Positions 1 through 9,176 of a stretch of 34,590 bases of DNA are shown here, piece by piece. Under the pieces are notes generated by a model. The model saw only the letters and a program-made list of their open reading frames with translations. It was not told the DNA's origin and did not search any database. The stretch lies in assembly GCF_018070075.1 (NCBI RefSeq), contig NZ_JAGPXE010000023.1:1-34590 (forward strand), read 5' to 3'. The position numbers and the translations under genes were made by a program. Position 1 is the first letter of the stretch. Each line of letters opens with the position of its first letter. Source of the DNA: Saccharopolyspora endophytica (GTDB lineage Bacteria > Actinomycetota > Actinomycetes > Mycobacteriales > Pseudonocardiaceae).

Positions 1-48
1 CGAAATACGAGTCCCGAACTTCGGGCTCGAATTTCGCGCGAAATTCGA
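1..48. repeat. Paired palindromic intergenic repeat, copy 1 (left end cut by window)
   Basis: Bases 27-48 are a perfect 22-bp palindrome with core CGAATTTCGCGCGAAATTCG. The 16-bp spacer before it, GTCCCGAACTTCGGGC (11-26), is preceded by CGAAATACGA, which matches the right half of a second palindrome with one mismatch. The window therefore opens inside a two-palindrome unit. The same unit occurs at 14674-14733 and 23003-23062. It lies just downstream of the stop codon of the FAD oxidoreductase gene. Confidence 0.85.
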
Positions 49-52
49 ATTG

Positions 53-80
53 CGTCACCCGGCCGAGTGGTCGGGTGACG
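53..80 (-). terminator. Hairpin terminator after FAD oxidoreductase gene
   Basis: CGTCACCCG (53-61) and CGGGTGACG (72-80) form a perfect 9-bp stem with a 10-nt loop, 9 bases beyond the stop codon of the minus-strand gene. There is no clear T-run, so it is a GC hairpin terminator of the kind common in actinobacteria, or an mRNA 3' stabiliser. Confidence 0.55.
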
Positions 81-88
81 TCCCGCTG

Positions 89-1351
89 TCAGCGCAGGCC
101 GAGGCTCTCGGTGATCTCGTGGGCCATGCCGATGGCGTAGGACTGGCCTCGGTCCTGGGGGTAGATCTGGGACATCGTGGCCAGCGTGACGCCGGGCATG
201 TGGGTCTTGTGCGGCGGGATGAGCGAGCGGTAGGTCGGGGTGACGATGGGCTGGGCGAACCCGGCCTTGGAGAAGTGCCACTCCTGGATCCAGGACTCGT
301 CGAACTCCGGGTTGAGCCGCTTGAGCCACGGGACGTAGTTCCGCAGCAGCTCGGCCGGGTCGGTGGTGAAGCGCCAGTCGTCGCGCGGCACGTAGTTGCC
401 GACGTAGACGACGTGCTTCCCGCCGTACTCCTGCCTGTCGACCATGTTGGTGTGCTCCACGACGGCCAGGAACGGGAACTCCGGGTCGTTGATGTTGAGC
501 CAGTAGTACGGGATGACGCTGCGGTCGAGTTCGAGGATGAAGCAGGTCGCGCCCAGGTACTGGTTCCGCCACAGCACGTCGTCGGACTCGATGTCGGCGG
601 CCTTGGCGAACGCGGGCTGCGGGACCGTGACGATGAGGTGGTCGAACTCGTAGCCGCTGCCGTCCGCGGTCCCCACCTGCACCGCCTCCGACGGCTGGGT
701 GATGGACGAGACCGGCTTGTTGAACTCGATCTTCCCGCCGCGTTCCGTCACCGCATCGGTCAGCGCGCGGTAGACCTGGTCGAAACCGCCGTGGACGTAC
801 CCGAGTTCGAACGTGCGGCAGTGGATCCGCGCCCACAGCCACGCCATCGAGATCTCCTCGGCGCGATCGCCGAACTTGCCCTTCAGCAGCGGTTCCCAGA
901 TGGTCGAGGTGACCTTCTCGCCCGCCCAGCGCCGCATCCAGTCCAGCGCGCGAACCCCGTTGAACCGGGAGCCGTTGCGGATCACCTTCAGCGCGGCCGA
1001 GGAAGCGCCGAACCGGAACCGGTCCAGCATCGAGAACTCGGAGAACTTCAGCATCTCCACCGGTGTGCCGAAGTCGTGCAGCTCGCCGTTGAAGTACACG
1101 CCGGTGGTCGGCTTGTGGAACCGCAGCCGGTCGCTGAGCCCGAGGTCCTCGATGAGCTCGATCATCGCCTCGTCGCTGCGGAAGCTGTGGTGGTAGAAGC
1201 GCTCCAGCGGGGTGCCGCCGACCTCGATGGACGCCGCGAGCCCGCCGAGCTCGGCGGAGGCTTCCAGCACCGTCACCTCGTGCCCGGCGCGCACCGCGTC
1301 GAAGGCCGCGGTCAGCCCGGTCGCACCGGCGCCGACGATCCCCACTCTCAT
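89..1351 (-). CDS. FAD/NAD(P)-dependent oxidoreductase, amine-oxidase/protoporphyrinogen-oxidase-like, in a glycan operon
   Basis: The 420-aa product opens with MRVGIVGAGATGLTAA, a GxGxxG Rossmann fold for FAD ADP (residues 7-12) with an acidic strand end at E30. The next stretch, LGGLAAS, is typical of flavin amine oxidases and UDP-galactopyranose-mutase-like enzymes. No signal peptide or membrane segment is seen, so it should be cytosolic. The chosen ATG overlaps the gtrA stop by 4 bases (ATGA), arguing for translational coupling and against the longer frame reaching 1444. It is the last gene of the emb/GT2/gtrA operon. Family membership is secure, the substrate is not. Its linkage to a polyprenyl-phosphate sugar synthase and flippase suggests it oxidises or epimerises a lipid-linked or nucleotide sugar, which is inference. 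Confidence 0.85.
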   Translation of the reverse strand: MRVGIVGAGATGLTAAFDAVRAGHEVTVLEASAELGGLAASIEVGGTPLERFYHHSFRSDEAMIELIEDLGLSDRLRFHKPTTGVYFNGELHDFGTPVEMLKFSEFSMLDRFRFGASSAALKVIRNGSRFNGVRALDWMRRWAGEKVTSTIWEPLLKGKFGDRAEEISMAWLWARIHCRTFELGYVHGGFDQVYRALTDAVTERGGKIEFNKPVSSITQPSEAVQVGTADGSGYEFDHLIVTVPQPAFAKAADIESDDVLWRNQYLGATCFILELDRSVIPYYWLNINDPEFPFLAVVEHTNMVDRQEYGGKHVVYVGNYVPRDDWRFTTDPAELLRNYVPWLKRLNPEFDESWIQEWHFSKAGFAQPIVTPTYRSLIPPHKTHMPGVTLATMSQIYPQDRGQSYAIGMAHEITESLGLR

Positions 1352-1746
1352 CCGAAACTCCACCTCTTGTTGATCGTGTACTGGAACAGCAGGACCACCG
1401 GAAGGCTGGCCAGCTTGACCAGGTTCGCGTCGATCCCGAGCCACGTGGAGAACACCGCCAGCAGCAGGAACGTCAGCACGATCCCGGCGATGCCCACCGC
1501 GTAGAAGCGCAGGAACCGCACCAGGATCCGGTCGGTCTTGCGGAAGTTGAACAGCGAGTTGAGCACGAAGTTGTTGGTGATCCCCGCCGTCGTGCTCAGG
1601 GCGTTCGCGAGCTGGTGGTGCATCCCGAAGTAGTTGAACAGCACCAGGAAGAGCAGGTAGTCCAGCAGCACGCCGCTGCCGCCGATCACCGCGTAGAGCA
1701 GCAGTTCCCGGCTGATCAGCCGGGAACGCGGCTCAAGCTTCGTCAT
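1348..1746 (-). CDS. GtrA family membrane protein (putative polyprenyl-phosphate sugar flippase)
   Basis: The 132-aa product has four predicted membrane segments (about residues 14-36, 42-62, 78-98, 103-125), and a charged loop FNFRKTDR after the second segment, followed by the closing motif QYTINKRWSFG. This is the usual length and layout of GtrA proteins, which are proposed to move polyprenyl-phosphate sugars across the membrane or to anchor partner enzymes. Its start lies inside the end of the upstream GT2 gene (14-bp overlap) and its stop overlaps the downstream FAD oxidoreductase start by 4 bp. The pairing of GT2 synthase and GtrA mirrors GtrA/GtrB of O-antigen glucosylation systems. A second, separate GtrA lies at 14166. 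Confidence 0.88.
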   Translation of the reverse strand: MTKLEPRSRLISRELLLYAVIGGSGVLLDYLLFLVLFNYFGMHHQLANALSTTAGITNNFVLNSLFNFRKTDRILVRFLRFYAVGIAGIVLTFLLLAVFSTWLGIDANLVKLASLPVVLLFQYTINKRWSFG

Positions 1747-2743
1747 GCCGGATCACATCCCGGACGATGTAGAGGGGGCGTTGTTGCACTTCGCTGTAGA
1801 TGCGGCCGATGTAGCTGCCGATGACCCCCAGCGACAGCATCTGCAGCCCGCCCAGGAACAGCATCACGACCATCAACATCGTCCACCCCGAGACGGTGAC
1901 TTCGGGGAAGAAGAGCCGCAGCGTTACCGAGTAGATGATGCCCAGCAACGCCAGGGCCAGCGTCGCGAACCCCATCCGGGTGATCAGCTTGAGCGGCGCG
2001 GTCGAGAACCCGGTGACGCCGTCGGCGGCCAGCCGCAGCATCTTGCGCATCGGGTACTTGGTCTCGCCCGCGACCCGCTCGTCCCGGTCGAAGAGCAGTT
2101 CCTGCTGGTTGAACCCCATCGAGGCGACCATGCCCCGGATGAACCGGCTGCGTTCGCGGAACGTCCGCAGCTCCTCGGCGGCCCGCCGGTTGAGCAGCCG
2201 GAAATCGCCGGTGTCGACCGGGATGTCGACGTCGGAGCAGCTGCGCAGCAGCCGGTAGTAGGTGTGCGCGGTGGCGCGCTTGAACGGGGTGTCGCGCCGG
2301 GTCCGCCGCCGCGCCTGCACGACCTCGGCGCCCGCCAGCCACGCGTCGATCATCTGCAGGCTCACGCGCGGCGGGTCCTGCAGGTCGGTGTCCATCACGA
2401 TCACCGCTTCTCCGGCGGCGTAGTCCAGGCCCGCGGTGATGGCGATCTGGTGGCCGAAGTTGCGCGCGAAGTCGACGACCCGCACGCGGGAATCGTTCTT
2501 CGCGATGTCCTGCAGGATGCGCATCGACCCGTCGGCGGAACCGTCGTTGACGTAGATGAACTCGTAGTCGAACTCGGGTCGGGTGGCGACCGCGTCGGTG
2601 AGCTCGGTGTGGAAGTGCTTGATGCCCTCGGCCTCGTTGTAGACCGGCAGCACGTACGAGATCAGTCGCGGTGATTCGGCCTCGGAGGTTCGTGCCTGCT
2701 GCGGAACCGGGATTCCGACCTCGTGGCGGATCGTGTCGGACAT
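1733..2743 (-). CDS. GT2 polyprenyl-phosphate glycosyltransferase (GtrB/DPM1-like) with C-terminal membrane anchor
   Basis: The 336-aa protein has a GT-A fold: LPVYNEAE near residue 32, YVNDGSADGS at 64-73, the metal-binding DTD at 118-120 followed by LQDPP, and the RSRFIRG region near 198-204. Two membrane segments follow (about 258-276 and 288-312). This is the architecture of GtrB/ArnC-type enzymes that join a nucleotide-sugar to polyprenyl phosphate on the inner face of the membrane. The ATG at 2743 is preceded by GAGGGGAG at proper spacing, which decides the start over the upstream in-frame codon. It begins 2 bases after the stop of the emb-like gene and overlaps gtrA, so it is co-transcribed with both. 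The donor sugar cannot be read from the sequence. Confidence 0.9.
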   Translation of the reverse strand: MSDTIRHEVGIPVPQQARTSEAESPRLISYVLPVYNEAEGIKHFHTELTDAVATRPEFDYEFIYVNDGSADGSMRILQDIAKNDSRVRVVDFARNFGHQIAITAGLDYAAGEAVIVMDTDLQDPPRVSLQMIDAWLAGAEVVQARRRTRRDTPFKRATAHTYYRLLRSCSDVDIPVDTGDFRLLNRRAAEELRTFRERSRFIRGMVASMGFNQQELLFDRDERVAGETKYPMRKMLRLAADGVTGFSTAPLKLITRMGFATLALALLGIIYSVTLRLFFPEVTVSGWTMLMVVMLFLGGLQMLSLGVIGSYIGRIYSEVQQRPLYIVRDVIRHDEA

Positions 2744-2745
2744 GG

Positions 2746-5700
2746 TCACTCCCCTCGCCAACCCCACCGTGGAGCTTCAACGCGTTGGACGTCGAATCGG
2801 TTGCCCGGGTAGGGGTATTGCACCTCGATGAGGTGGCCCCACTCGGAATATTCGGGTGTTTTCTCGTAACCGTTGAGCCTTGTCGGGATCTCTTCTTGAA
2901 CACCGACGTCCCGAACTCCGGCGAACGCACCGCCGATTCCGCGTTCGAACGCGGCGGTGCCGCCGAATCCCATCGAGTTCGGCGGGGTGATCATGTACGC
3001 GGGGGGTTGGACGAGCCCGCCGCCGACCTCCGGCAGGTCCCGCAGGCACGGCACGTTCCAGGTCATCGACCAGTCCACGTACGTCGGCGCCTTGTCCTGC
3101 ATGTACTCCGTCAGCGGGATGACCTGGCGGACCCGCGGCCCGCTGACCGCGACCCACCCGGCGGGGTCGGTGGTGCCGTCGACCGCGGTGATGCGGACCC
3201 GGTCGGCGCCGGCCGGGATCTGGGCGGGGGACAGGTGCATGTCCCGCCAGCCCGGGTGGTCCTGCGGTTCGTCCTCGATGACGTGGTCGCTCGGGTAGGT
3301 CTCGCGCTCGTCGGAGTCCCTCCAGGTGTCGTCGAGCACGACCTCGCGCGTCCCGCCGGGTCCGGAGAACTCCAGCGCGACGCGGTTGCCGTCGCCGCTG
3401 CGCCCGGCCACCCCGAACGCGAGCTCCTGGTCGGGGGCCAGCGCGGGCAGCGGGAACCAGCCCGTGGTCAGCGTGCCGGTGTTGATCTGCCCACCGGTCA
3501 GGCTGCCCCACAGCGGGACGTCGGCGGGCGGGGTGAAACCCGGTGCGAAGCCGGAATCCTCGGTGAACCCGGCCATCTCGGCGCCGTCGCCGCCGCGCAG
3601 CCCCACGAGATCCGGGGTGACGACGACCTTGTCGGCGATGCCGCAGCTGCCCCCGCGCGCGGCGGCGATGCTCTGCGCACCGATCGAGTAGGCGTCGCCC
3701 TGCCTGATCGGGGCCGCCACGAAGGAGCCGAGCACGATCGTCACCGCCACCCCCATCGCCGTGACGCACACCAGCGCGGGTGTGCGGATCAACGCCCGCC
3801 GCACCCGGTCGTCACCTCTCCTGACCAGCGCGGATGCGGCCATCAGTAGCCCGGCGACGAGCAACCAGACCAGCGGGTTGTTCAGCGGCCGGACCGGGCC
3901 CTCTCCCCAGGGCACCCCGTACTGCGAGTGCAGGAACCAGTTGTTCTTGCCGGAGAAGACGAGCGCGGCCGCGCCACCGGCGAGCACGGTGCCCACCAGA
4001 CCGGCGACGAGCACCACCCGGTCCCGGCTCGCGGTGACCGCGGCGACGCCGACCAGCACGACGCCCGCGGTCACAGTAGCGGCTCCGACGCCGGCGAGCG
4101 CGCCGAAGTAGTGCGTCCACTTCGAAGGGGTCAGCGTCATCAAGCCCATGCTGAGCAGCAGCGATGCCGCCGGGACGTGCGCCATCCGCAGCCCGTCGGC
4201 GCGGCCGGCGCTCCGGTGGCGCAGCAGCACCAGGAGGCTGAGCGCCGCGACGACGAGGGTGAGCAGGACGGCGGCGCGGCGCGCGACGTCGCCCTGCAGG
4301 TCGAAGCCGAGCAGGTACTGCCAGCGCATGACCTCCTGGAACCACGACACGTTGGGCCCGTAGTAGCCGTGCAGGTCGGTGGCCTTGGCGGCGCCGAACA
4401 GCGACTGGTCGGCGAACATCGCCACCACGCCGACCGAGGCGATCCCGGCCAGCAGCGCCGCCAACCCCACCCCGGCCATCCGCCACAGGCGCGGCGCGAG
4501 CACCAGGAACGGGGTGATCGCGGTGATGCCCATCGGGTTGACCGCGATCGACAGCCCGGCCGCCAGCGCCGCCACGCCCAGCCACACCCGCCGCTCGGTG
4601 CGGGCGGCCTGCAGCACCGCCGCGAGCACGACGGTCAGCCCCAGCGCCTCGAACGCCTCCGGCCGCACGCCCATCCCGAACGGCAGCCACCAGGACAGGA
4701 AGGCCACCGCGGCCAGGACGCGGACCAGCGGCCGGTGGTGCTGGCCGGGGATGGCCGCGCCGAGGACGCCCCGGCTGAGCACCAGCCAGGTGAGCACGGC
4801 GGCGAGGATGCTCGGTATGCGCATGGCCAGCGGGTTCTGGTTCCACTCGGCGACGTGCATCAGCATCTGCTGGACCAGCGTGAACGGTGATTCGGAGGCG
4901 TTCTCCCAGCGGTAGTAGTTGCCGATGTCGCCGGTGCGCAGGCCGTTCTGCGCGGTCACCGAGGCGAACGAGTCGTCCGGGCCGTTCGGGCCCAGCAGCC
5001 ACCAGCCCGCGAGCACGGCCAGCAGCCCCAGATCGATCACGTAGCCGGACAGCCGGTGCAGCAGCCGCGGGATCGGGCGTTCGGCGGCTCTGGCGCGTCG
5101 GCGGTCCAGCGTCGCCAGGACCGCGAAACCGGCCGCCACCAGCAGCAGCTGGAGGGCGATGAGCAGCAGCTTGCCCTGGGTGGGGGACGTCTCGAACCAG
5201 TTGGCGGTGACCACCTGGACCTCGGTCCCGGCCACCTCGGCGGGGGAGAGCTGGGTGGTGAACGCGACGATGTCGCGTATTCCGGCGGGTACCGAGGCGG
5301 TCCGGTCGCCGATGCGGGCGGTGGCTCCGGTCGGGCCGCCGTCGATGGCGACGTCGCAGGCTTCCCCGATCGGCGCGCGCAACGCCTCCCTGCCCGCGAC
5401 CAGGGCGATCACGTGGTCCTGGGCGGTGGTGACGGCGAAGCCCTCGGTGGGCTGACCGGGCGGGCGGGAGGACACCAGCGTCGTCGGCTCGCTGCGGTCC
5501 TGACCTGCGCGGACGACCTCGCACGGGACGCGGACGTGTACCTCGTCCGGGTGGTAGGGCACGACGAAGGCGAGCGTGCTCTCCGCCGGCTGCCCGGCCA
5601 TCGGCCAGGTGACCGTGACCCGGTCGCCGACGACCGGCGCGAACGGGACGGCGACCGCGGCCAGCACCGCCAGGACGCCGATCACCAGGCCGAGGGCGTT

Positions 5701-5778
5701 GGCGAGGCGGCGGCGCGGCGTGGGCGCGGCGGGCATCGGAGGAGAGGCGTCCGCGGTGCGCTCGATCCCGTCCAGCAA
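2746..5778 (-). CDS. Divergent EmbC-type arabinosyltransferase (GT-C), paralogue 3
   Basis: The 1010-aa membrane protein has an N-terminal membrane segment (about 27-48), an extracytoplasmic beta domain, a multi-pass GT-C region and a C-terminal carbohydrate-binding-like domain. Emb hallmarks are visible: an NYYRWENASESPF loop, MRIPS, GVRPE, and TPSKWTHYFG. The catalytic loop has DD at 268-269 but reads PDDSF, where the canonical form is SDDGY. Emb enzymes transfer arabinofuranose from decaprenyl-phosphoarabinose to cell-wall glycans outside the membrane. The start chosen is TTG, with GGGGGAA just upstream; the next in-frame ATG (14 codons in) has no purine-rich site. It lies 93 bp after the other emb-like gene and 2 bp before the GT2. 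Its partner genes suggest a different donor or acceptor from canonical Emb, which is inference. Confidence 0.85.
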   Translation of the reverse strand: MLDGIERTADASPPMPAAPTPRRRLANALGLVIGVLAVLAAVAVPFAPVVGDRVTVTWPMAGQPAESTLAFVVPYHPDEVHVRVPCEVVRAGQDRSEPTTLVSSRPPGQPTEGFAVTTAQDHVIALVAGREALRAPIGEACDVAIDGGPTGATARIGDRTASVPAGIRDIVAFTTQLSPAEVAGTEVQVVTANWFETSPTQGKLLLIALQLLLVAAGFAVLATLDRRRARAAERPIPRLLHRLSGYVIDLGLLAVLAGWWLLGPNGPDDSFASVTAQNGLRTGDIGNYYRWENASESPFTLVQQMLMHVAEWNQNPLAMRIPSILAAVLTWLVLSRGVLGAAIPGQHHRPLVRVLAAVAFLSWWLPFGMGVRPEAFEALGLTVVLAAVLQAARTERRVWLGVAALAAGLSIAVNPMGITAITPFLVLAPRLWRMAGVGLAALLAGIASVGVVAMFADQSLFGAAKATDLHGYYGPNVSWFQEVMRWQYLLGFDLQGDVARRAAVLLTLVVAALSLLVLLRHRSAGRADGLRMAHVPAASLLLSMGLMTLTPSKWTHYFGALAGVGAATVTAGVVLVGVAAVTASRDRVVLVAGLVGTVLAGGAAALVFSGKNNWFLHSQYGVPWGEGPVRPLNNPLVWLLVAGLLMAASALVRRGDDRVRRALIRTPALVCVTAMGVAVTIVLGSFVAAPIRQGDAYSIGAQSIAAARGGSCGIADKVVVTPDLVGLRGGDGAEMAGFTEDSGFAPGFTPPADVPLWGSLTGGQINTGTLTTGWFPLPALAPDQELAFGVAGRSGDGNRVALEFSGPGGTREVVLDDTWRDSDERETYPSDHVIEDEPQDHPGWRDMHLSPAQIPAGADRVRITAVDGTTDPAGWVAVSGPRVRQVIPLTEYMQDKAPTYVDWSMTWNVPCLRDLPEVGGGLVQPPAYMITPPNSMGFGGTAAFERGIGGAFAGVRDVGVQEEIPTRLNGYEKTPEYSEWGHLIEVQYPYPGNRFDVQRVEAPRWGWRGE

Positions 5779-5871
5779 CGTTCCCCCAGCTCAGCGATGT
5801 TCAGCGGGTCAGCCGCAAATCGGTCCCGGGAAAATCAGTTTCGGGCATCCGGCGGTGACTCGCACAAACGA

Positions 5872-8800
5872 TCACTCCTGCTCGAAGGGGTAGGACCCGT
5901 CGCCGTCGGCTCCGCTGACGCGTTCTCGCTGGCGAGTCGTGGTGTAGGAATCGCGTTCGCGTTCGTAGCGGACCACGAGCAGGTGACCCCAGACGTAGCC
6001 CGGCGTTCCGCGCAACCGCGTGGGCAGCTCCATGCGTTGCGAGAGCATCGGCACCCCGGCGAACACGCCGCCGAGGTTCGGGTCGTAGGCCATCGAGCCC
6101 TCGCCCTCCGGGGGCGTGATCAGCATCCGGGGACTTGCCGCCACACCGCGGCCGACCTTCGGGTAGTCGGTCCGGCAGGGGAACACGAAGCTCATCGGCC
6201 AGTCGATCAGCAGCGGTCCCTGCGCGTCCAGGGCCTGCCGCAGCCCGACGACGTCGCGCACCACCGGACCGCTGATGCTCAACCAGCCCTGCCGGTCGGT
6301 GCTGCGGTCGGTGGCCAGCACGCGGACCCGGTCCGCGCCGGCCGGGATGTCACCGGGCTCGACGGTCATCGAGCGCCACGCGGTGAAGTCCCGCCAGTCG
6401 TCGTCGCGGCCGTGCCTCGGGTCCTCGAACGGGAGGTCCACCGGCGGCGGGTCGTGCAGCACCTGGCGTCCCAGCGGGCGGTCCCCGGCGGCGAACTCCA
6501 AGGTCAGCGAGTTGCCCTGCTCGGGACGGCCGGACACCCACATCGACAGGACCTGCTGCGCGTTCACCTGCGGCAGGCCGAACCACGGGGTGATCAGCGT
6601 GCCGGTGCTCTGCGGGCCGCCGTCCTGGCTGGTCCAGGCGAAGTCGCTGGCCTGGCGCCCGGTGGGCTCGTCGGCGCGCGGATCGTCGGGATCGGCGGGC
6701 TCGGGGAGCCGCAGCGGCTCGCCGGGGTTCTCCAGGCGCAGGTCGGGCTCCTGCGGCGGCGCTCCGCCCGCGGTGAAGCCGTCCAGCTCGCCAGTGGCGT
6801 CGGGGTCGAGCGGGGCGAGGGGCTCGGCGATGGGCATCGCCTGCACCTCGTCCTCCAGGCCGCAGCTGGACGCCTCGTGGCTGAGCCGGTTCATCCGGGC
6901 CACCGAGAAGCGGTCACCCATCGTCTCCGGCACCGACAGGAACGAGCCCAGCAGCACCAGCGCCATCGCCAGCGCGGACCCGGTGAGCACTGAGGCGGGG
7001 GCGACCGTCCACATCAGACCGCCGAGGGCGCGGGAGCGCAGCCGCATCCGGATCAGCAGTCCGACGAGCGTCAGCAGCCCGGTGACGAGTCCGACGAGCA
7101 TCCACAGCACCGGGCTGTCCAGCGGCACGTTCGGCCGGACCGGGGTGTCGGCCCACGGCATCGCCAGGTTCGACTGCCACGGCCAGGTGTTCGGACCCAT
7201 GAACGCCAGGCCCGCCGCCACCGATGCCGCCAGGGTTCCGAACACGCCCAGCAGCCGGGCTTCCCGGTGCCCGTCGGCCAGCGCGCCGACCCGCATCAGC
7301 AGCACGACGGTCACGGCCACCAGCGCCGGACCGACGCCGATCAGCGCACCGAAGTGGTGCGTCCACTTCGACGGCGTCAGCCACAGCGCGGCCAGCACCG
7401 CGGCCACCGAACCCAGCAGCACCGGCAGGTCGGGCACGGCGGTGGTGCGGTGCAGCCGTCGCATCGCGCAGGCCGCGGTGATCAGCACGGCCGTGATCAC
7501 CAGGAACACGACCAGCCGCTTGCCGGCGACGCCCCACATGCTGGTGCCGAGCAGCTTCGCGTAGCGGTCGATCTCCTGGTACCAGCCCAGGCTCGGCCCG
7601 AACTCGTCGTGCACCTCGGTCGCGCGGAGCACCCCGTTCCAGGACGTGTCGGCGAACATCGCGACCAGACCGACCGAGCCGAGGCTCGCCAGCAGCACGA
7701 CGCGGACCGGCACCAGCGCCCAGCGCGGCAGCGCTCCGGGACGCACCAGGAGCGACCAGATGCGCGGCGCGAACACCAGCACCATCAGCACCGCGCTGAC
7801 CCCGGTCGGGGTGATCGACACCGTCAACCCGCACACCAGCGCGGCCACGCCCAGCCAGCCGAACGGCGCGCTGCTGCGCGAGGCCCGCAACAAGCTGGCG
7901 ACCAGGATCGAGGTGCCCAGCGCCAGGAACGGTTCCGGGCGGATGCCCAGGCCGTAGGGCAGCCAGAAGGCGAGGAAGAACACCGCCGTCACCAGGTGCA
8001 GCGCGAACCTCCTGCGCCCCCGGCAGATCGGGGCGACGATGCCGCGGCTGACCACCAGCCAGGTCAGCAGACCGGCCGCGGCGCTGGGCATCCGCAGCCA
8101 GAGCGGCTCCAGGCCGTCGGCCGACCACCAGCGCATGAAGTGCTGCACCAGCGTGAACGGCGCTTCGGAGGCGTTGAACCAGCGGTAGTAGTTGCCGACG
8201 TCGCTGGTCTCGGCGTAGTTGCGGACGGTCATCATCGCGAAGCCGTCGTCGTCGGTGAGCGGTCCGACGAACAGCCACACCCAGATCACCGCGGCGACCC
8301 CGGCGTCCACCGGCCACAGCAGCGGGTTCGGGCGGAAGCCGCGCAGCGCGGGTGGGGCGTGGGCGAACAGCAGCAGCAGCGAGCACAGCCCGAGCAGCAG
8401 CGCCGACTCGATCAGGCTCCGCTTGGTCTCGGTGGGGGAGGTGTCGGCCCACGAGTAGGTGCGCGCGGTGACCGAAAGCCCGTGCAGCTGGTCGGGTTCC
8501 AGCGAGGTCGCGAAGGTGAACACCTCGGGGGCGGGAACCCCGGCAAGCGTGATCGGCGCACGTCCGGCGGGTTCGACGACCGAGCCCGCTCCGTCACCGC
8601 GCACCGCCAGACCGCAGGTCCCAGCGGGCAGTTCCACCTCGCGCTCGCCCAGCAGCAGCCGGGTCCGTCCGTCCTGGGTGGACAGCACGAGCCCTTCGCG
8701 GTCGCTGCCCGGCGGCAGGGTGCTGAGGATCGTCGTCGGTCCCTCGCCCTCCAGCGCGGCGCGCATCGTGGCGCAGGGCACGGTCGCGTGGAACTCGGCG

Positions 8801-9051
8801 GGCCGGTAGGGCGTGATGAACGCCGTCGTCGTCGGGTTCTCGTCCGTCGCCGCGGGCCAGTGCACCTCGGTGCGGTCGAGCAGCACCGGCGCCAGCGGGA
8901 GCGCGATCGCGCAGCACAACCCCGCGATCCCCAGGCACAGCGCGATCACGTGCGCCAGCCACTTGCCCAGGTGCGAACGCCGGGGGACGGCGTCGTCGAC
9001 CCGTGGTTCGGCGGGCGCTTCGACCGGTGCCGTGCTCGTCAGGTACTTCAC
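5872..9051 (-). CDS. Divergent EmbC-type arabinosyltransferase (GT-C), paralogue 2
   Basis: The 1059-aa protein has the Emb layout: N-terminal membrane helix (about 33-58), periplasmic-facing beta domain to about 205, a multi-pass GT-C core, then a long C-terminal domain with carbohydrate-binding features. The catalytic loop reads TDDDGF (acidic residues 267-269) followed by the NYYRWFNASEAPF loop. TPSKWTHHFG is present. It is closer in motif detail to the downstream paralogue than to the canonical Emb at 14888, for example in the shared NASExPFTLVQ stretch. The start is GTG with GGGGAG about 10 bases upstream. The preceding methyltransferase ends 125 bp away, and the next emb-like gene begins 93 bp downstream in the same direction. 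An Emb-family transferase is secure, the exact linkage it forms is unknown. Confidence 0.87.
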   Translation of the reverse strand: MKYLTSTAPVEAPAEPRVDDAVPRRSHLGKWLAHVIALCLGIAGLCCAIALPLAPVLLDRTEVHWPAATDENPTTTAFITPYRPAEFHATVPCATMRAALEGEGPTTILSTLPPGSDREGLVLSTQDGRTRLLLGEREVELPAGTCGLAVRGDGAGSVVEPAGRAPITLAGVPAPEVFTFATSLEPDQLHGLSVTARTYSWADTSPTETKRSLIESALLLGLCSLLLLFAHAPPALRGFRPNPLLWPVDAGVAAVIWVWLFVGPLTDDDGFAMMTVRNYAETSDVGNYYRWFNASEAPFTLVQHFMRWWSADGLEPLWLRMPSAAAGLLTWLVVSRGIVAPICRGRRRFALHLVTAVFFLAFWLPYGLGIRPEPFLALGTSILVASLLRASRSSAPFGWLGVAALVCGLTVSITPTGVSAVLMVLVFAPRIWSLLVRPGALPRWALVPVRVVLLASLGSVGLVAMFADTSWNGVLRATEVHDEFGPSLGWYQEIDRYAKLLGTSMWGVAGKRLVVFLVITAVLITAACAMRRLHRTTAVPDLPVLLGSVAAVLAALWLTPSKWTHHFGALIGVGPALVAVTVVLLMRVGALADGHREARLLGVFGTLAASVAAGLAFMGPNTWPWQSNLAMPWADTPVRPNVPLDSPVLWMLVGLVTGLLTLVGLLIRMRLRSRALGGLMWTVAPASVLTGSALAMALVLLGSFLSVPETMGDRFSVARMNRLSHEASSCGLEDEVQAMPIAEPLAPLDPDATGELDGFTAGGAPPQEPDLRLENPGEPLRLPEPADPDDPRADEPTGRQASDFAWTSQDGGPQSTGTLITPWFGLPQVNAQQVLSMWVSGRPEQGNSLTLEFAAGDRPLGRQVLHDPPPVDLPFEDPRHGRDDDWRDFTAWRSMTVEPGDIPAGADRVRVLATDRSTDRQGWLSISGPVVRDVVGLRQALDAQGPLLIDWPMSFVFPCRTDYPKVGRGVAASPRMLITPPEGEGSMAYDPNLGGVFAGVPMLSQRMELPTRLRGTPGYVWGHLLVVRYERERDSYTTTRQRERVSGADGDGSYPFEQE

Positions 9052-9176
9052 CCTTCTCGTTCTCCCCGGGTGGTCGGGCCGATGCCGGCGAGGGAATCGC
9101 GGTGAGTCTCATGCAGTTTCACGACAGCCACCGCGCTCCGGGTTGCCCGACACGCCGAAGGATCGCCGAAGAGACG

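Noticed and set aside
2671..5162. Plus-strand open frames opposite the third emb-like gene
   Set aside because: Composition and lack of start signals mark them as shadows.
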